Origin: Discostella pseudostelligera
Taxonomy: Eukaryota; Bacillariophyta; Thalassiosirophyceae; Thalassiosirales; Thalassiosiraceae
Direction of reading: 5' to 3'
Assembly (NCBI GenBank): GCA_036940085.1
Contig: JALLBK010000069.1
Span: 12,501-38,765, forward strand
Length of the DNA stretch: 26,265 bases
In this document: positions 1 through 10,083 of the stretch, in pieces
How the letters are laid out: each line of letters starts with the position of its first letter
How positions within the stretch are numbered: the stretch's first letter is position 1
Position numbers and translations under genes: made by a program
The notes under the pieces: generated by a model
What the model was told of the DNA's origin: nothing
Databases searched by the model: none
What the model saw: only the letters and a program-made list of their open reading frames with translations

Positions 1-2
1 TT

Positions 3-113
3 AGAGGTGCGGTGTTGGATGCTGTTGACGCAGAGAGGAAGCTGGCTGTGCTGGAACGAGGACTTGTCAAGTCGATTAATAATTTAGATGGTACTAAGCC
101 ACTTAATATGTGA
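3..113 (+). CDS. 3' end of an unidentified gene (partial)
   Basis: An open frame enters from the left edge and runs 36 codons to a TGA at 111-113. The residues look coding: a charged amphipathic helix (RGAVLDAVDAERKLAVLERG) followed by a short polar tail ending in NLNM-like residues (PLNM). Its stop lies only 38 bp from the stop of the convergent D-lactate dehydrogenase gene, a spacing similar to the other tight convergent pair in this window (45 bp at 21829-21873). Too little is visible to name a family. It could also be a chance open frame, since it is short and has no visible start. Confidence 0.4.
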   Translation, partial: RGAVLDAVDAERKLAVLERGLVKSINNLDGTKPLNM

Positions 114-151
114 TAAAACTATCTTACAAATACTGCAAAATATGTCGCTGG

Positions 152-2514
152 TTATTTACCATACTTTGGGAGAGTTGACAATCCACCGATTCCAGGATTC
201 AGTACATTTAAAGCATCCATTGCCATCCATCGTTGCTGTGTCACAGGCGGTGCAACATATTCCGTCCCGTGTCCATGTTCCGCTGGTAATTTGCCTCCGT
301 GGAGCTCCACAATATGCTTCAGCGTCATCTTCTCCTTGTGAGTATCAACTCCCAACGAAAAAGCTATGTCCTCATGAACCACGTTGCATCCAAAGTGTGA
401 ATATCTCATTCGCTTCAGCGGGGTGGCTGCTTCGGGTGGAAGACGAGGCGCAAGACCTCCATTTTTCGGTAGGGCATAATCGACACTTATTCCTTGGATA
501 TCTTCGCCGATACAATACGTTTTGAAAGCGAGTGCGGCAACAAATCGAAATGCGTTTAATGCAGTCATCTCGGAGGGCGATTGAGCTTCAACGATGGACA
601 CTATCTTTACACCAACATTCTTCTCGTCCGCGATAACTTTATCATTGTGATTCTTGACAAACGCATCCATCCGCTCCATGAATCGATCTAAGGTTCCATC
701 TCCAAACTCTCCTGCTACAACCAAACAATGGTGATCCCATTCTCTACCAGCAGTCATAAACTTGTCGGGGATTGCTTCGGGTACCCAATTATTGAACGCG
801 TGCAACATCTTATCAGTGAACAATGGCGCCCAAGAGAATGGCAGGCTTTCAACTTTGACTTTGAGATCCCAGAGGTAACCCATAATTTCTCCCATGCCCA
901 GATACCGAACCATGTAAGTGGCAATCCTTCCGGATCGGTCAATAATATCCACAGAATCTCTATCCAAATATTCGCACGAGATGGGTAAGTCCTTCGGATT
1001 ATTCAAGCACACTTCCCTTCGGAATGCCAGAGCAGTCTCCATGTTGGGAAATGAAACCCAGAACATTCGTTTCTTCGTCGGAGCTGGAAAAGTATCATGC
1101 ACCGTTGCTAATATGACAACCTTGCCTTCCGATCGATTGCACTCTGCACCTGTAGTATCTGCATTGAACCGACTAACCTGCTTGGTGCATTGACATACGG
1201 TAAGCTGATAGTCCGAATCACTCGCTTTTGCCCGACCGTGAATTGAGTTCGATGATTTTGCCATGCTACGTTTGAATCCCTGTCGGACATCATTGGCATA
1301 GGCATCCAAAGCACCAATGACATCTTCTCCAGAGTGTTCCTGAAAGTCTGAATCTTCCAACCCCACAACACCGAGCGTATTCACCACAGTCACCACGTTC
1401 TCACCCCACTTGTTCCTTGATACTTTGCAGTACAAGGCACGATCTGTCCTCGCGGGTCCCTTTCTTACGTAGACTCCACCACTTCCAAAAGCAACCCCCT
1501 TCGATTTAGCGTGCCATATCGGATAAAAGTGATTCACGAGTTATGAGTTAGAGAAAACGATACTGTGAAGTCGTTCTGATATCTGATGATAAAAAAACTT
1601 ACAGCGGCAGTGGTAGGATTCAAGAATGTACTACCCAAAATAGAATGAGATTCACGTTCTGGAAACCAAGATTGGATCGATGAGGCTAGCGTTGAAATAC
1701 CACATCCAGCTAGACAGACGACTCGCTTGCCATCATCAATGGGGAAATGTGCGTCGAGACGTTTCATCGATAGTACCACCGCAGGACGTGTATCTAGAGT
1801 ATCATTCCGTGGTACAGATCTGTTCATTCAATAGACATGAGAATTCTTTCAGCTCAACCTCCTGTGATAAATAATGCAAACAAATAAGACAACTTACCCA
1901 CCAGTCAACCCAGTATTACTGCCCTGAGGCAATACCACACATCCAGCATCGACTATCTCTTGCAAGCATTTCACTGCCTCTCGAAGCGTTCGAGGCTGCA
2001 CAATACAAAGTGCCTTGCCATTTCCAAGCCTTGCCCCCTTTAAGAATGGAGCACTTGTGCTGCTGTTCGTCATGCCATCGTAGACGTGATCTTTTCCTAC
2101 AATTTTTTGCAGCTTTGACGAGAGTGCAATTTGAGCTTCCGTGAGTTCTGGAGTGCCCGATTTAGTAGTGGTAGATGATGCATCGCAGGAGCAGCACCCG
2201 CGCTCGCCTTTTGGCAACTCTCGATTTTTCTGTAGATCATTCCAGTGCTCGGAATGAGACGAGCCTAGGCAATAGCCGCCGACGAGGGAGGTGCCGGCGA
2301 TGAGAAGTGCGGTGGATGGTTTGATCGAATAATAATTCGTTGCATCTTGGGTGCTGTTGGACCTACTTGCAGCCGACACTGAAGTGGCGGCAGTAGCGGT
2401 GGAAGAAAATGGATGAGCGCGACGTGCTGATGGAAGTACCCGCAGCGACTGGATGGCTGCCCGAGGAACGAATAGCCTACGGGCAAGGATATGGATATTG
2501 GCCGCCATGGTCAT
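152..2514 (-). CDS. dld: Quinone-dependent D-lactate dehydrogenase, mitochondrial-type presequence
   Basis: FAD flavoprotein of the bacterial Dld type, oxidising D-lactate to pyruvate and passing electrons to a quinone. I splice three exons: 2514-1898, 1819-1603 and 1498-152 (introns 78 and 104 bp, GT-AG), giving 726 residues against about 570 in E. coli Dld. The extra length is N-terminal: an Arg/Ser/Ala-rich presequence (residues 1-50) and a hydrophobic segment near 67-84, suggesting import into mitochondria and inner-membrane attachment. Exon 1 ends in the FAD-binding signature LPQGSNTGLTGG, which continues as SVPRND in exon 2. Exon 3 holds the Dld membrane-binding domain, with GCNVVHEDIAF and the C-terminal motifs PAEHGHG and NPGIGGLS. 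The start has two in-frame ATGs (2514 and 2508); the second has the better context. The bacterial-type family suggests an ancient transfer; this is inference. Confidence 0.9.
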
Positions 2515-2913
2515 GGTGTGGCGTCGGTGAATGTTGTGCGTTCTGCGTTAGAGTTCGCTTGCTGCTTGGCGGGCGGCGATTTGGCGGGAAAGAGACGCGA
2601 AGTTTCCCGCCATAGATTCTATACACGTGGCAGTTGGCACTCCACGTGGATGCATTGTCTCACCAAGAAGCAGTCCTCCAAAGATGATGACGCCCACTCG
2701 AATATCTAGTAGATCGGAGAGAGCCAATTACGTTGTACGCCAACCTGATCAAGCGGAATGCAAAATGCATTGGTAGACATTAGATTGTGTTGCAATTTCA
2801 CGTGCATAGTTCTTTCTTCGTTCGTGAGGTATGCAAGAGATAGAGCCGAGATGAAGGCGAATGTAGATTGCCATAAATGTTATCTATGTGTGTCATATGA
2901 TGTGCAGACAGAA
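2515..2913. other. Intergenic region between the P4H stop and the D-LDH start
   Basis: No convincing coding sequence. It should hold the D-LDH promoter and 5' leader and the hydroxylase 3' end. The visible signals are a pair of GGCGGGAA motifs in inverted orientation (2583-2590 and 2604-2611), a similar GC-rich stretch just before them, and a TGACGC at about 2689. The short open frames here lack domain-like content. Confidence 0.5.
2583..2611. promoter_or_regulatory. Inverted pair of E2F-like GGCGGGAA sites
   Basis: TTTGGCGGGAAA spans 2581-2591 and its inverse TTTCCCGCC lies at 2603-2611, 13 bases apart, about 70-100 bp upstream of the D-LDH start codon. The sequence matches the E2F/DP consensus (TTTSSCGC type). 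The same core recurs upstream of other genes in this window. That it binds an E2F-family factor is inference. Confidence 0.45.
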
Positions 2914-4216
2914 CTAGTCCAATCCTCTAACACCAGCTCCGAAATTTCGAGGATGAATCCACCGATTGGCTACCCATTTCTCGCCCGTCAAAACAGGCAT
3001 ACCTGGAGGACAAGATATTATTCATCACAACACAAATAAAAACGACTATCTCATCATTTCATATGCTTGCAAAACAGCTACAGTATCCACAGCGACTTAC
3101 CTGCATGCCGTAACTTGCTGTCCACATTTAAAAACATATCTGCATTGTAATTCATCGATCCTGGTCTTTCCAATGTGTTGAAAAAGAAAAGAGCCGACCC
3201 CTTCTTCGGTTGTATTGCGGCATGGAATTCTGGGAACATTGTTTCACCTCCAGTGAAAGGTTGGTCTCCTCTTTCTAATGCACCAGATCGTTTGCTGAGT
3301 ACTTCCGCTCCCGTCACGGATTGCTCCGAATCATTCAAATAGACCAGGCAAGTGCACAACCGACCCCCACAATCGAACTCGTTGAAACTAAAACACATCA
3401 ATGATCAATATCACGGAACCAGCCTTTCATAAGAGGATTCAAAATAAAAGGAACCACAAAATCTAAGCAGTGTTCATGAAGTAGTACCTACCTATCCAAA
3501 TGATCCGTATGCATTCGAAACTCCTCCCCAGGCTCATATCTCACCACTTGCAAATTCTCCATGTTAATCGGCGGAAGGCAACTAAGCGCTGCAGCACGCG
3601 TTGCAAATGTACGAAGCGGCAAGGTGCAGCACTCCTCGTGAAGCCAAGCTGTGGAGGATGTGCGATGACCAGACTCCGTTTGCTCGTTACCCATCGTCGA
3701 GCGTTTCAGCCGATGCTTCGGCTTCGGGGCATCGTCGTTGCTATTTTCGGTGGACGACGACGTTGGTGCGAGAGTCGCATCAACAATGTCATCACAGTAA
3801 CTTTGTTCCAGAAATCCGTGTATGATCAACAGCTAGGACAACGCAAGAGTGGTTTTAGTATCCTGACTGGAATTGAATGAATGCATGAAATCGCTGCGAC
3901 GCACCGGGGGTTCCGCAGAGATGACTTCCACCCACCGGTTTTGTGCTTTGATAGATGGCGATGTGTTGCCGTCATAGGCGGAGGAGACAACATCATACTC
4001 GTTGTTGAATACCGCGTCAGACACAAAGTCGACAATCTCCTCTCGGCTGCGTGGCCTACCCCAGAAGTCGGTTGCTGTGTCGATGCCACCTTGAGCGACA
4101 GAGATCGTCGTCGTCGTCGATGATAATGATAATGGTTGTCTCGTGGTTCGTGAAGTTGAAAACGACGAGACTGTTGAGAGCTGGCTAGTAAACCCAAGCA
4201 CGAAGATGCACCTCAT
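2914..4216 (-). CDS. Prolyl 4-hydroxylase (2-oxoglutarate/Fe(II) dioxygenase)
   Basis: Hydroxylates peptidyl proline using O2 and 2-oxoglutarate. Four exons by inspection: 4216-3905, 3832-3492, 3387-3101 and 3002-2914 (introns 72, 104, 98 bp), giving 342 residues. The catalytic set is complete once spliced: HxD in RMHTDHLDS (H212, D214), GGETMFPE, the distal His in LRHAG (H312) and the 2-oxoglutarate-binding Lys in TGEKW (K322). The HAG-to-MPVLTGEKW run spans the last intron, which supports that splice. The first intron is 72 bp, in frame, and carries a TAG; splicing it gives EPPLLIIHGFL, the usual entry to the P4H fold. The N-terminus (IFVLGFTSQLSTVSSFS, then Ser/Thr/Arg-rich) reads as a signal peptide. 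A Phe after the likely cleavage site leaves a plastid bipartite presequence possible. Confidence 0.87.
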
Positions 4217-4411
4217 GTTATTGTAATGTCTGTGATTGACGAGTCCAAGAATAATGTCAGACTACTACTCCTACCATCATCATAATACTATGCTATGTTT
4301 ATATTCGTGTGTCGTTCTTTGTCATGATGATGATGTTGTCTGATTTTGTGCGAAGCGCGAAGGTTGAAGCTGGTGGAAACGCTGTGTCGCAGGACACGCA
4401 CGCGCGATTGA

Positions 4412-4494
4412 TGACGTGGGCGCGGGAAAGGGTGACGTGTGCTAGAGGTGCTGATGATGTCACCTCTCCTGTGACGTCTTTCAACTTCCACGTG
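4412..4494. promoter_or_regulatory. TGACGT cluster with G-box
   Basis: TGACGT occurs at 4412-4417, 4433-4438 and 4472-4477, with the related TGATGTCA at 4455-4462 and CACGTG at 4489-4494, all within 83 bp and about 200-280 bp upstream of the P4H start. TGACGT/ACGTCA are known CO2/cAMP-responsive elements of the Phaeodactylum PtCA1 promoter, read by bZIP factors. Function here is inference. Confidence 0.45.
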
Positions 4495-4627
4495 GCGAGC
4501 CTTGCCGGCGGCGGCGCCGACCGACGGACGGACGACGGACGCGCCGCCGACGCGACGCAGCACACCACCGTCACGGACACCGTGCACCTATCTAATCCGT
4601 AGCAACAGTGGCATTGACATCGACACG

Positions 4628-4730
4628 CAATGGTGTCCAACATCTTCTCCCTCCGCCCTGGTACCGAAACCCTCTCGGAGAATTGTGGCGGCGCGAGATG
4701 GGGTGCGGAAATCGATGGACGCATCGCCCC
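4628..4730 (+). repeat. Imperfect direct duplication, copy A
   Basis: This copy shares with 4807-4959 the ordered blocks CCAACATCTTC, CCCTGGTACCG, an AATTG element, GCGCGAGATGGGGTG and GAAATCGATGG, ending near GCATCGCCC. Spacing differs because copy B carries roughly 50 extra bases. Neither copy has a convincing reading frame. Confidence 0.75.
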
Positions 4731-4806
4731 GCCGGCACCCACCATGACATTGACAATTGACATGAGACATGACCATACACCTCCACAGCCAAACACTTCA
4801 TAGCAT

Positions 4807-4959
4807 CAATGGTTTCCAACATCTTCGCCCAGCCCTGGTACCGGAGACCTCTTGGATAATTGCGCACGCTCTTGGATGGTCGTGGTTTGTGGTGGTGGCG
4901 CGAGATGGGGTGGAGAAATCGATGGCCGATGGCCGATGGCCCGATGGCCGCATCGCCCG
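4807..4959 (+). repeat. Imperfect direct duplication, copy B
   Basis: Partner of 4628-4730, with the same blocks in the same order. It has an insertion (about 4862-4895, rich in TGGTGG) and a terminal expansion of GATGGCC units at 4920-4950. It lies about 240 bp upstream of the CNB-RGS start. Confidence 0.75.
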
Positions 4960-5198
4960 ATCTTTATGAGGCGTCTTTCGTGTGGTCACCTTCAACGCGA
5001 TGAAGAATTACGTCATGGACAAGGATGCATCAAACATCAGTTTGATGGTCGAGCGTGACTTTCACTTTGTTTCACGAGGTGCAAAACTGGAACCTGGCTC
5101 AGCTGCTGCACAAAAATTTAAAACGATAAGCGAATTTTCGCGAAGGTTGAAGAGGTGGTTGGTGGTTGCTTCATCAATTCTTGTCAATCCATCGTGCC

Positions 5199-7079
5199 AT
5201 GGGATCGGGGGTATCAACACACAGGAGGAAAGAAGGCGGGATAGTATCGTTGCAAGAGAAAGTGAAGTATTTGAAAGAATCTCCGTTCTTTCAGTACCTC
5301 ACTCCCGAAACAATCAACGATTTCGCAAAATGCTTCCCTGACACTCTGAGCACCAACCCGGGCAAACGGATTGCGCTTGACTCTCGAAAGATGTATATCG
5401 TTTGCAACGGTGAAGTTAATCTTAGCACATCATATCCCGACAAATTAGCTAAAATTGAAGCTAAGGGCTACTTGTGTCGGAAACGGCGTGGCGACACTGT
5501 CAGTGTTTGTAAAGCAAGGGCCGATGTACAGCGACGAATGACGGTCAAGAGTAATAAGATGAAGGAGCTAGCTGAAGATATAATGACGGTAGCTGGCGGT
5601 GATACGGACACTCTTCTTCTCTGTGGAGATTCAGGAATGTTGGAAAATTTCTGTACTTCGCATCCCGAGTTGTCAAAGAGCATCTATGAAATTTGTACTT
5701 CTCATATCGAGGATAGATTGCAATCCATACCCTTCCTTCAGAATGTATCCAAGTCAAAGCTTGCTGTGTTAGCTGCCATGTGTCGCTATGAAGCATTTGA
5801 CTCGGATAAAACGGTGTTTGAGGAAGATAGTTCGGCCGATAAACTTTATTTGATCCTCAGCGGTGTTGTGCAGGTGATTGCCAAATCACCTGTGGCTATA
5901 TCCCTCCAGAGTTGTACCAATATGTCGTCGCGGGCTCGTTCAGAACAAGCAGTGGCGTTGTTGAGATCGCTGGAATGCAGCACTGGTCGGAAGACTATAC
6001 TCGAAGGATTCGATGAACCGCATGCCATGATTGCCGAGCTCACGGGTGGAGACTACTTTGGTGAAACTGCTTTAGTGTTTAACATTGCTCGAACTTGTGG
6101 TGTCCGAACAGCCGAAAAGTGCCTGTTTCTAACTGTGCACAAGACAGATTTTGAGAACTTTCTAAAGATTTGCCCCATCGAAGAGTCACTGGAGAAAGTT
6201 ATTAAGCGACGAATGGTATCCAAATTTTCAACGTTGGGAATCCCGTTCTTGAATGGAATCCCCGATGAGCTTCTTTCATCTTTGGCTTCTTCTGTATCGA
6301 TCATCGAGGTACCAAAAGACCATGTTATATTTAATCAAGGAGACGTGGGCGATCGGTTCTACATAATTGTTCACGGCAGCGTTAAGGTGGAAACTACGGC
6401 AAATACTGATTCAAATTCGGACACCATCAAAATCTCCAATGATAATGATCATGGAGGGAGCACCCAAGTAATTTCCGAATCTGTTATTGTGGGCAATTCA
6501 CTTGGGTCACTTGGTCCTGGACAATATTTTGGTGAAATGTCTCTCGTCGACACTGAGTGTCATTTGAGAAAAGCAACCGTCACCGCGAATAAGAAATCTA
6601 TCTTATTGTCTATTGACAATGAAAGCTTCCAAACCTTTATTGGCTCCAATAGCGTTATAAACGCCGAGTTTCAGCTTCGCCTCCTGAAGAACTCGGCAAT
6701 GCTGAAGAACGTCCTTGAACACCCGCTCGGGATAGCGTCATTTAGAGATTTTCTGGACGAAGAGCATGCGAGCGAGAACATCGAATTCTGGGTTGCAGTC
6801 AAGAACTTCAAGGACGGAGCAAGCTCGGCGCAAAGGAAACAAAAGGGCAAGAACATCTATGAAAAGTTTTGCACCACATCGTCTAAAAAGCAGATTAATA
6901 TTGCGCACAAAATGCTTGCAGAGATCGATGCAGCATTGCAGAAGGATGAAGACATCTCGCCTGATATATTTGACGCGGCCTTTCTAGAAATTATGAGGGT
7001 ATTGGAATTGGACAAATTTCCAAGGTACAAAAAGTCGTCTTACTTCAAATCATTTTTGTCGAATCTGGGAATCCTGTGA
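5199..7079 (+). CDS. Triple cyclic-nucleotide-binding-like domain protein with C-terminal RGS domain
   Basis: Predicted signalling protein of 626 residues in one exon, linking cyclic-nucleotide sensing to G-alpha GTPase acceleration. The start is the ATG at 5199 in gccATGg context; the open frame extends upstream only to a TTG. The N-terminus MGSGVS fits N-myristoylation, so membrane anchoring is likely. Domains: a degenerate CNB-like region at about 25-110; CNB at about 172-324 with the phosphate-binding cassette FGETALVFNIARTCGV and an inserted Ser-rich loop; CNB at about 345-481 with FGEMSLVD and LRKATV; RGS at about 495-626 with LEHPLGIASFRDFLDEEH, ENIEFWVAV and the closing FPRYKKSSYFKSFL. 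The cassette Arg is present in the second and third domains, so both may bind nucleotide; the first lacks a recognisable cassette. No kinase or channel domain accompanies the CNBs. Divergent from the P4H gene. Confidence 0.88.
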   Translation: MGSGVSTHRRKEGGIVSLQEKVKYLKESPFFQYLTPETINDFAKCFPDTLSTNPGKRIALDSRKMYIVCNGEVNLSTSYPDKLAKIEAKGYLCRKRRGDTVSVCKARADVQRRMTVKSNKMKELAEDIMTVAGGDTDTLLLCGDSGMLENFCTSHPELSKSIYEICTSHIEDRLQSIPFLQNVSKSKLAVLAAMCRYEAFDSDKTVFEEDSSADKLYLILSGVVQVIAKSPVAISLQSCTNMSSRARSEQAVALLRSLECSTGRKTILEGFDEPHAMIAELTGGDYFGETALVFNIARTCGVRTAEKCLFLTVHKTDFENFLKICPIEESLEKVIKRRMVSKFSTLGIPFLNGIPDELLSSLASSVSIIEVPKDHVIFNQGDVGDRFYIIVHGSVKVETTANTDSNSDTIKISNDNDHGGSTQVISESVIVGNSLGSLGPGQYFGEMSLVDTECHLRKATVTANKKSILLSIDNESFQTFIGSNSVINAEFQLRLLKNSAMLKNVLEHPLGIASFRDFLDEEHASENIEFWVAVKNFKDGASSAQRKQKGKNIYEKFCTTSSKKQINIAHKMLAEIDAALQKDEDISPDIFDAAFLEIMRVLELDKFPRYKKSSYFKSFLSNLGIL

Positions 7080-7235
7080 GCCAATTAATGCTGGATGTAC
7101 TATAGCCTGTCTGTTGTCGAGTGGATTGCGCCATATTATCAGCTTTTGATCGAAGATGCTCGAGAGGACATTGCCAATGTTTTGAAATGGAGTGAGCGAA
7201 GTAAGACAATAATCTCGCTTACCAAGTTGATAAAG

Positions 7236-9441
7236 TTACTCATCAGGCCTCTTCCACTCCTCTGTATAACGAAATGATATCTTTCCGTAGTCTAATCCCA
7301 TTTCATTTGAGCGTAAGAATGGGATGAACTCCTTCTGCATCGGTCTGCCTACAAAACGACAAAGATTGTGTTCCACTCTCTGTTCCTTTACATGAATACC
7401 AAACACATCAAAGAATGTCTGCAAATCGCGAACTTTCCCTATTCCGTACGTCAACTCGTCCGTGCGGATCCAATCAGCATTTTGGCCAGGCGGAGTTGGT
7501 GCATCCATGTGAATTATTGCGTTGAGTCTTTTCATACCATATTCCCCTGATCCTCGATAAATGTTGCTATTCTCCCAGAATAATGGGACATTCTTCCGTC
7601 CATAATAATGAAAGCACACTGCCCTTTCAGGAGTATAATAGTCGTATCCATATCTGTTGTCAAGAGGCAGCGTCGAAAATGGTAAGCAGAATTACGAAGA
7701 GCTCAACAAAGAAGAGCAGAATTGCACAAACTCACGAAAAGCCTCGTAGACCAATCGAGATTTCTTCCCCCTGAAAGATCCAAGGTAAATGTTGATCATA
7801 GGGTATATTCACCACGAAATGTCCCCGTCCGAAGGAGAAGCCAGCTGCCCAAAACGGATGCAATGTTGGCATATCATGTATATACGGCGTCCCCTCGGGC
7901 TGTTGTCCATGCCGCAAGTGCTTATTTACTCCGTCACCCTCAAAGTCACTCTCACACATTATTGGTCGTGAATTGGAGATGCGCTTTCCCGAAGTCACAT
8001 CGATATGATCTTCCACACCAGAGAGGTAGGTACTCAATACTGCCATTTCATTTTTCGCCGAATGCCACTGCTCAATGATTTCGGTATCCCACCCGTTTGT
8101 GTATTCAACGTGCGCATCAGACTGGACGGCAAAGTATTCACCTCGATACAAACGATTGCCCAAATGCCTAGCGAATACTGGACCCACGGACAATTCGGCA
8201 TCCACTGTCAAATAATCTATTTGTGATTTGTATTTGCACGCTGCCTGCTCAGGATTCATGGTGCATGTTCCATTGGGAGGTACCGAACAGGGTGTATCAA
8301 TCCCAATATGAATTTGATCGACGACTGCCACACGTATCCGTTCGGGATGGGACGCTCGCTGAAATGCCGATTCGACCGTTCGGGAACATTGCCAGTCTCG
8401 ATAGGATGCCACCGCAATGAATATCGTTTCAAGTAGTTCTGCTTCTTCATTATTTGTGGTATTGTTGTTGTCATTCTGCAATGGAATTCGAGAACCAATG
8501 GACTTGGCCTCCACAGGTGTCATGAGACGTGAACCGTAGTTGCCGAGATAGCGACGCACGCCATCACCACCGCCCTCTCGTGTAGCATTATTGAGGATGC
8601 TGCTGTCGACAGTATTTCCATTCTGTCGTCGTTCTCGTTCATCGGCAATGATGCGGTAGGGAGCAGGATCCCAAAATTTAGGTACACGCATCAGCCCCTC
8701 GTCTTCTTGATTCTCGCGCTTGTAATTACCACCCACATTGCCTCTTAGTTGTTGATTACGTGATAATGCCCTTGCCAACTCTGCTGGCTTCATTCTTCGT
8801 TTCTTTAACAATGCGTGTGGATCTCCCTTGTTGAAGTATCGTAATGCTTCCGTGGCAGGATGCACAATTGTTTCCCAATTTGGATTCTTGCCATCGGTAT
8901 CTGCACCAATGGAAATTGGAAATTGATTGATACTATCATAGGATGCCAATAATATTTCTTGCTCGACTTCTGTTGTAAATGGAGAGTTGGCATTGGATAA
9001 TTCACTTAGAATTCGTTCAATGCTATCCGTTGGCCGTTGTCCTGCACCATCATGAGCATGATCATTGGGAGAATTCCCAACAATTATACAATGGTAACAG
9101 AATGTGACGATGATGAACAGTGTGGCCACGAAAAGAGAATGCACGCCCATCCATCGAAATCGAAGCGATGACTTTATTCTTCCTCGGATGATTCTATCCC
9201 GTGTCCCTCCGCTCTTGGTACGGACACTGATGCCCTTTCTAGTGGAGATAGATGGTGATAAGCCCGAGGCGGACGAGGGGTCAGTGTCGTCATCATCGGC
9301 AAGAGTAGTAGTGATGCTACCGCCGCCATTATTCAGTCCATTGTAGTCACCGCTGATATGACCACCAGCAACAAACCGTTTCCGTCTAGGAGGACGAGCT
9401 GATAGTAGTAGTGGATCGTCGTCGGCGCCCACCATGACCAT
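7236..9441 (-). CDS. GT60-type GlcNAc transferase, type II membrane protein
   Basis: Predicted UDP-GlcNAc transferase of the Pfam GlcNAc/CAZy GT60 family, which includes Skp1-hydroxyproline GlcNAc-transferase (Gnt1) and the trypanosome Golgi polypeptide alpha-GlcNAc transferase. Two exons: 9441-7736 and 7653-7236 (82-bp intron), 707 residues. The splice joins LRGFS to YGYDYYTPERAVCFHYYGR, a continuous family motif. Start: the open frame reaches upstream only to a TTG; the first ATG is 9441 (MVMVGADDD). A single membrane helix near 96-121 (LFVATLFIIVTFCYHCII), after a basic cytosolic tail, predicts a Golgi type II enzyme rather than the cytosolic Skp1 enzyme. Catalytic domain at about 335-690: IFIAVASYRDWQC, AVQSDAHVEYTNGWD (acidic, metal-binding-like), HPFWAAGFSFGRGHF and FQGEEISIGLRG. 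The 96-335 stem is low complexity. Three GGCGGGAA motifs lie 100-165 bp upstream. Confidence 0.88.
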
Positions 9442-9541
9442 TGTCAATAATGCATTCGAGGTCGAGTTGAGTTGTGGAAATGGAAAAAAATGGAAGGCGG
9501 ACACGACAATCGACAAAATAGGTAGAAAGGCTGTTCAAAAT

Positions 9542-9607
9542 GGCGGGAAGCTTCGGCGAAGATACTGGGGCGATAATGGCGGGAAGAAGTGGCAAAAATG
9601 GCGGGAA
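9542..9607 (+). promoter_or_regulatory. Three direct GGCGGGAA sites upstream of the GT60 gene
   Basis: AATGGCGGGAA occurs three times, with cores at 9542-9549, 9578-9585 and 9600-9607, all in the same orientation and 100-165 bp upstream of the GT60 ATG. The extended ATAATGGCGGGAAG of the second site recurs in inverse at 24916-24929 upstream of the DAG lipase. E2F-like; factor unknown. Confidence 0.5.
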
Positions 9608-10083
9608 ACAAGAGGTTGAAGCCGAATGAAGCAAGCAGCCGCAAATCGCAAATCCACAATCCACAGAACCATGACCAATGCCAATGCCGCCGCCACCCCA
9701 TCAAGCTCATAGCTGCGAAGACAGGGTCACTATTTATTATTTCACCCAATTAGAGTGGTAGATAGCCACTCTACCCCTATGTTCATATCGCATAGACACG
9801 TATCAGTGTCAGCAACAGCTGCCAAACCTCCTCCGCCAACCCATCAGCCCATCAGCTCCATAACCATAGGCATTAGCAGCAGCGGCGCCAAAATAACAAT
9901 GACACCATTCAACATATTCAGCGGCAGTGAGAATCATGTTCGGATCCAATCAAATATTTAGATCTCTATCATTATATTACTGTCCTTCTATGCGGATGGC
10001 CTGTCAGCAAAGGCGGCGGGGGAAATCAAACAGTACGACATTTCACATTTCTTGAGTACACCCCCCCTCCCTTGCACTTGCAT

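Larger units (their letters stand above)
4217..5198. other. Divergent intergenic region between P4H and the CNB-RGS gene
   Basis: About 980 bp with open frames on both strands but no domain-like product. It should hold promoters for two divergent genes. Contents: a cluster of TGACGT motifs with a CACGTG (4412-4494), a GCGCGGGAAA E2F-type site at 4420-4429, and an imperfect direct duplication (4628-4730 and 4807-4959) ending in short GATGGCC iterations. Confidence 0.5.

Noticed and set aside
3833..3904. In-frame TAG inside the P4H frame as a nonsense mutation
   Set aside because: A 72-bp GT-AG intron removes it and restores the family motif EPPLLIIHGFL.
5166..5198. Upstream extension of the CNB-RGS frame
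   Set aside because: It begins at TTG; the ATG at 5199 has strong context and gives a myristoylation motif.
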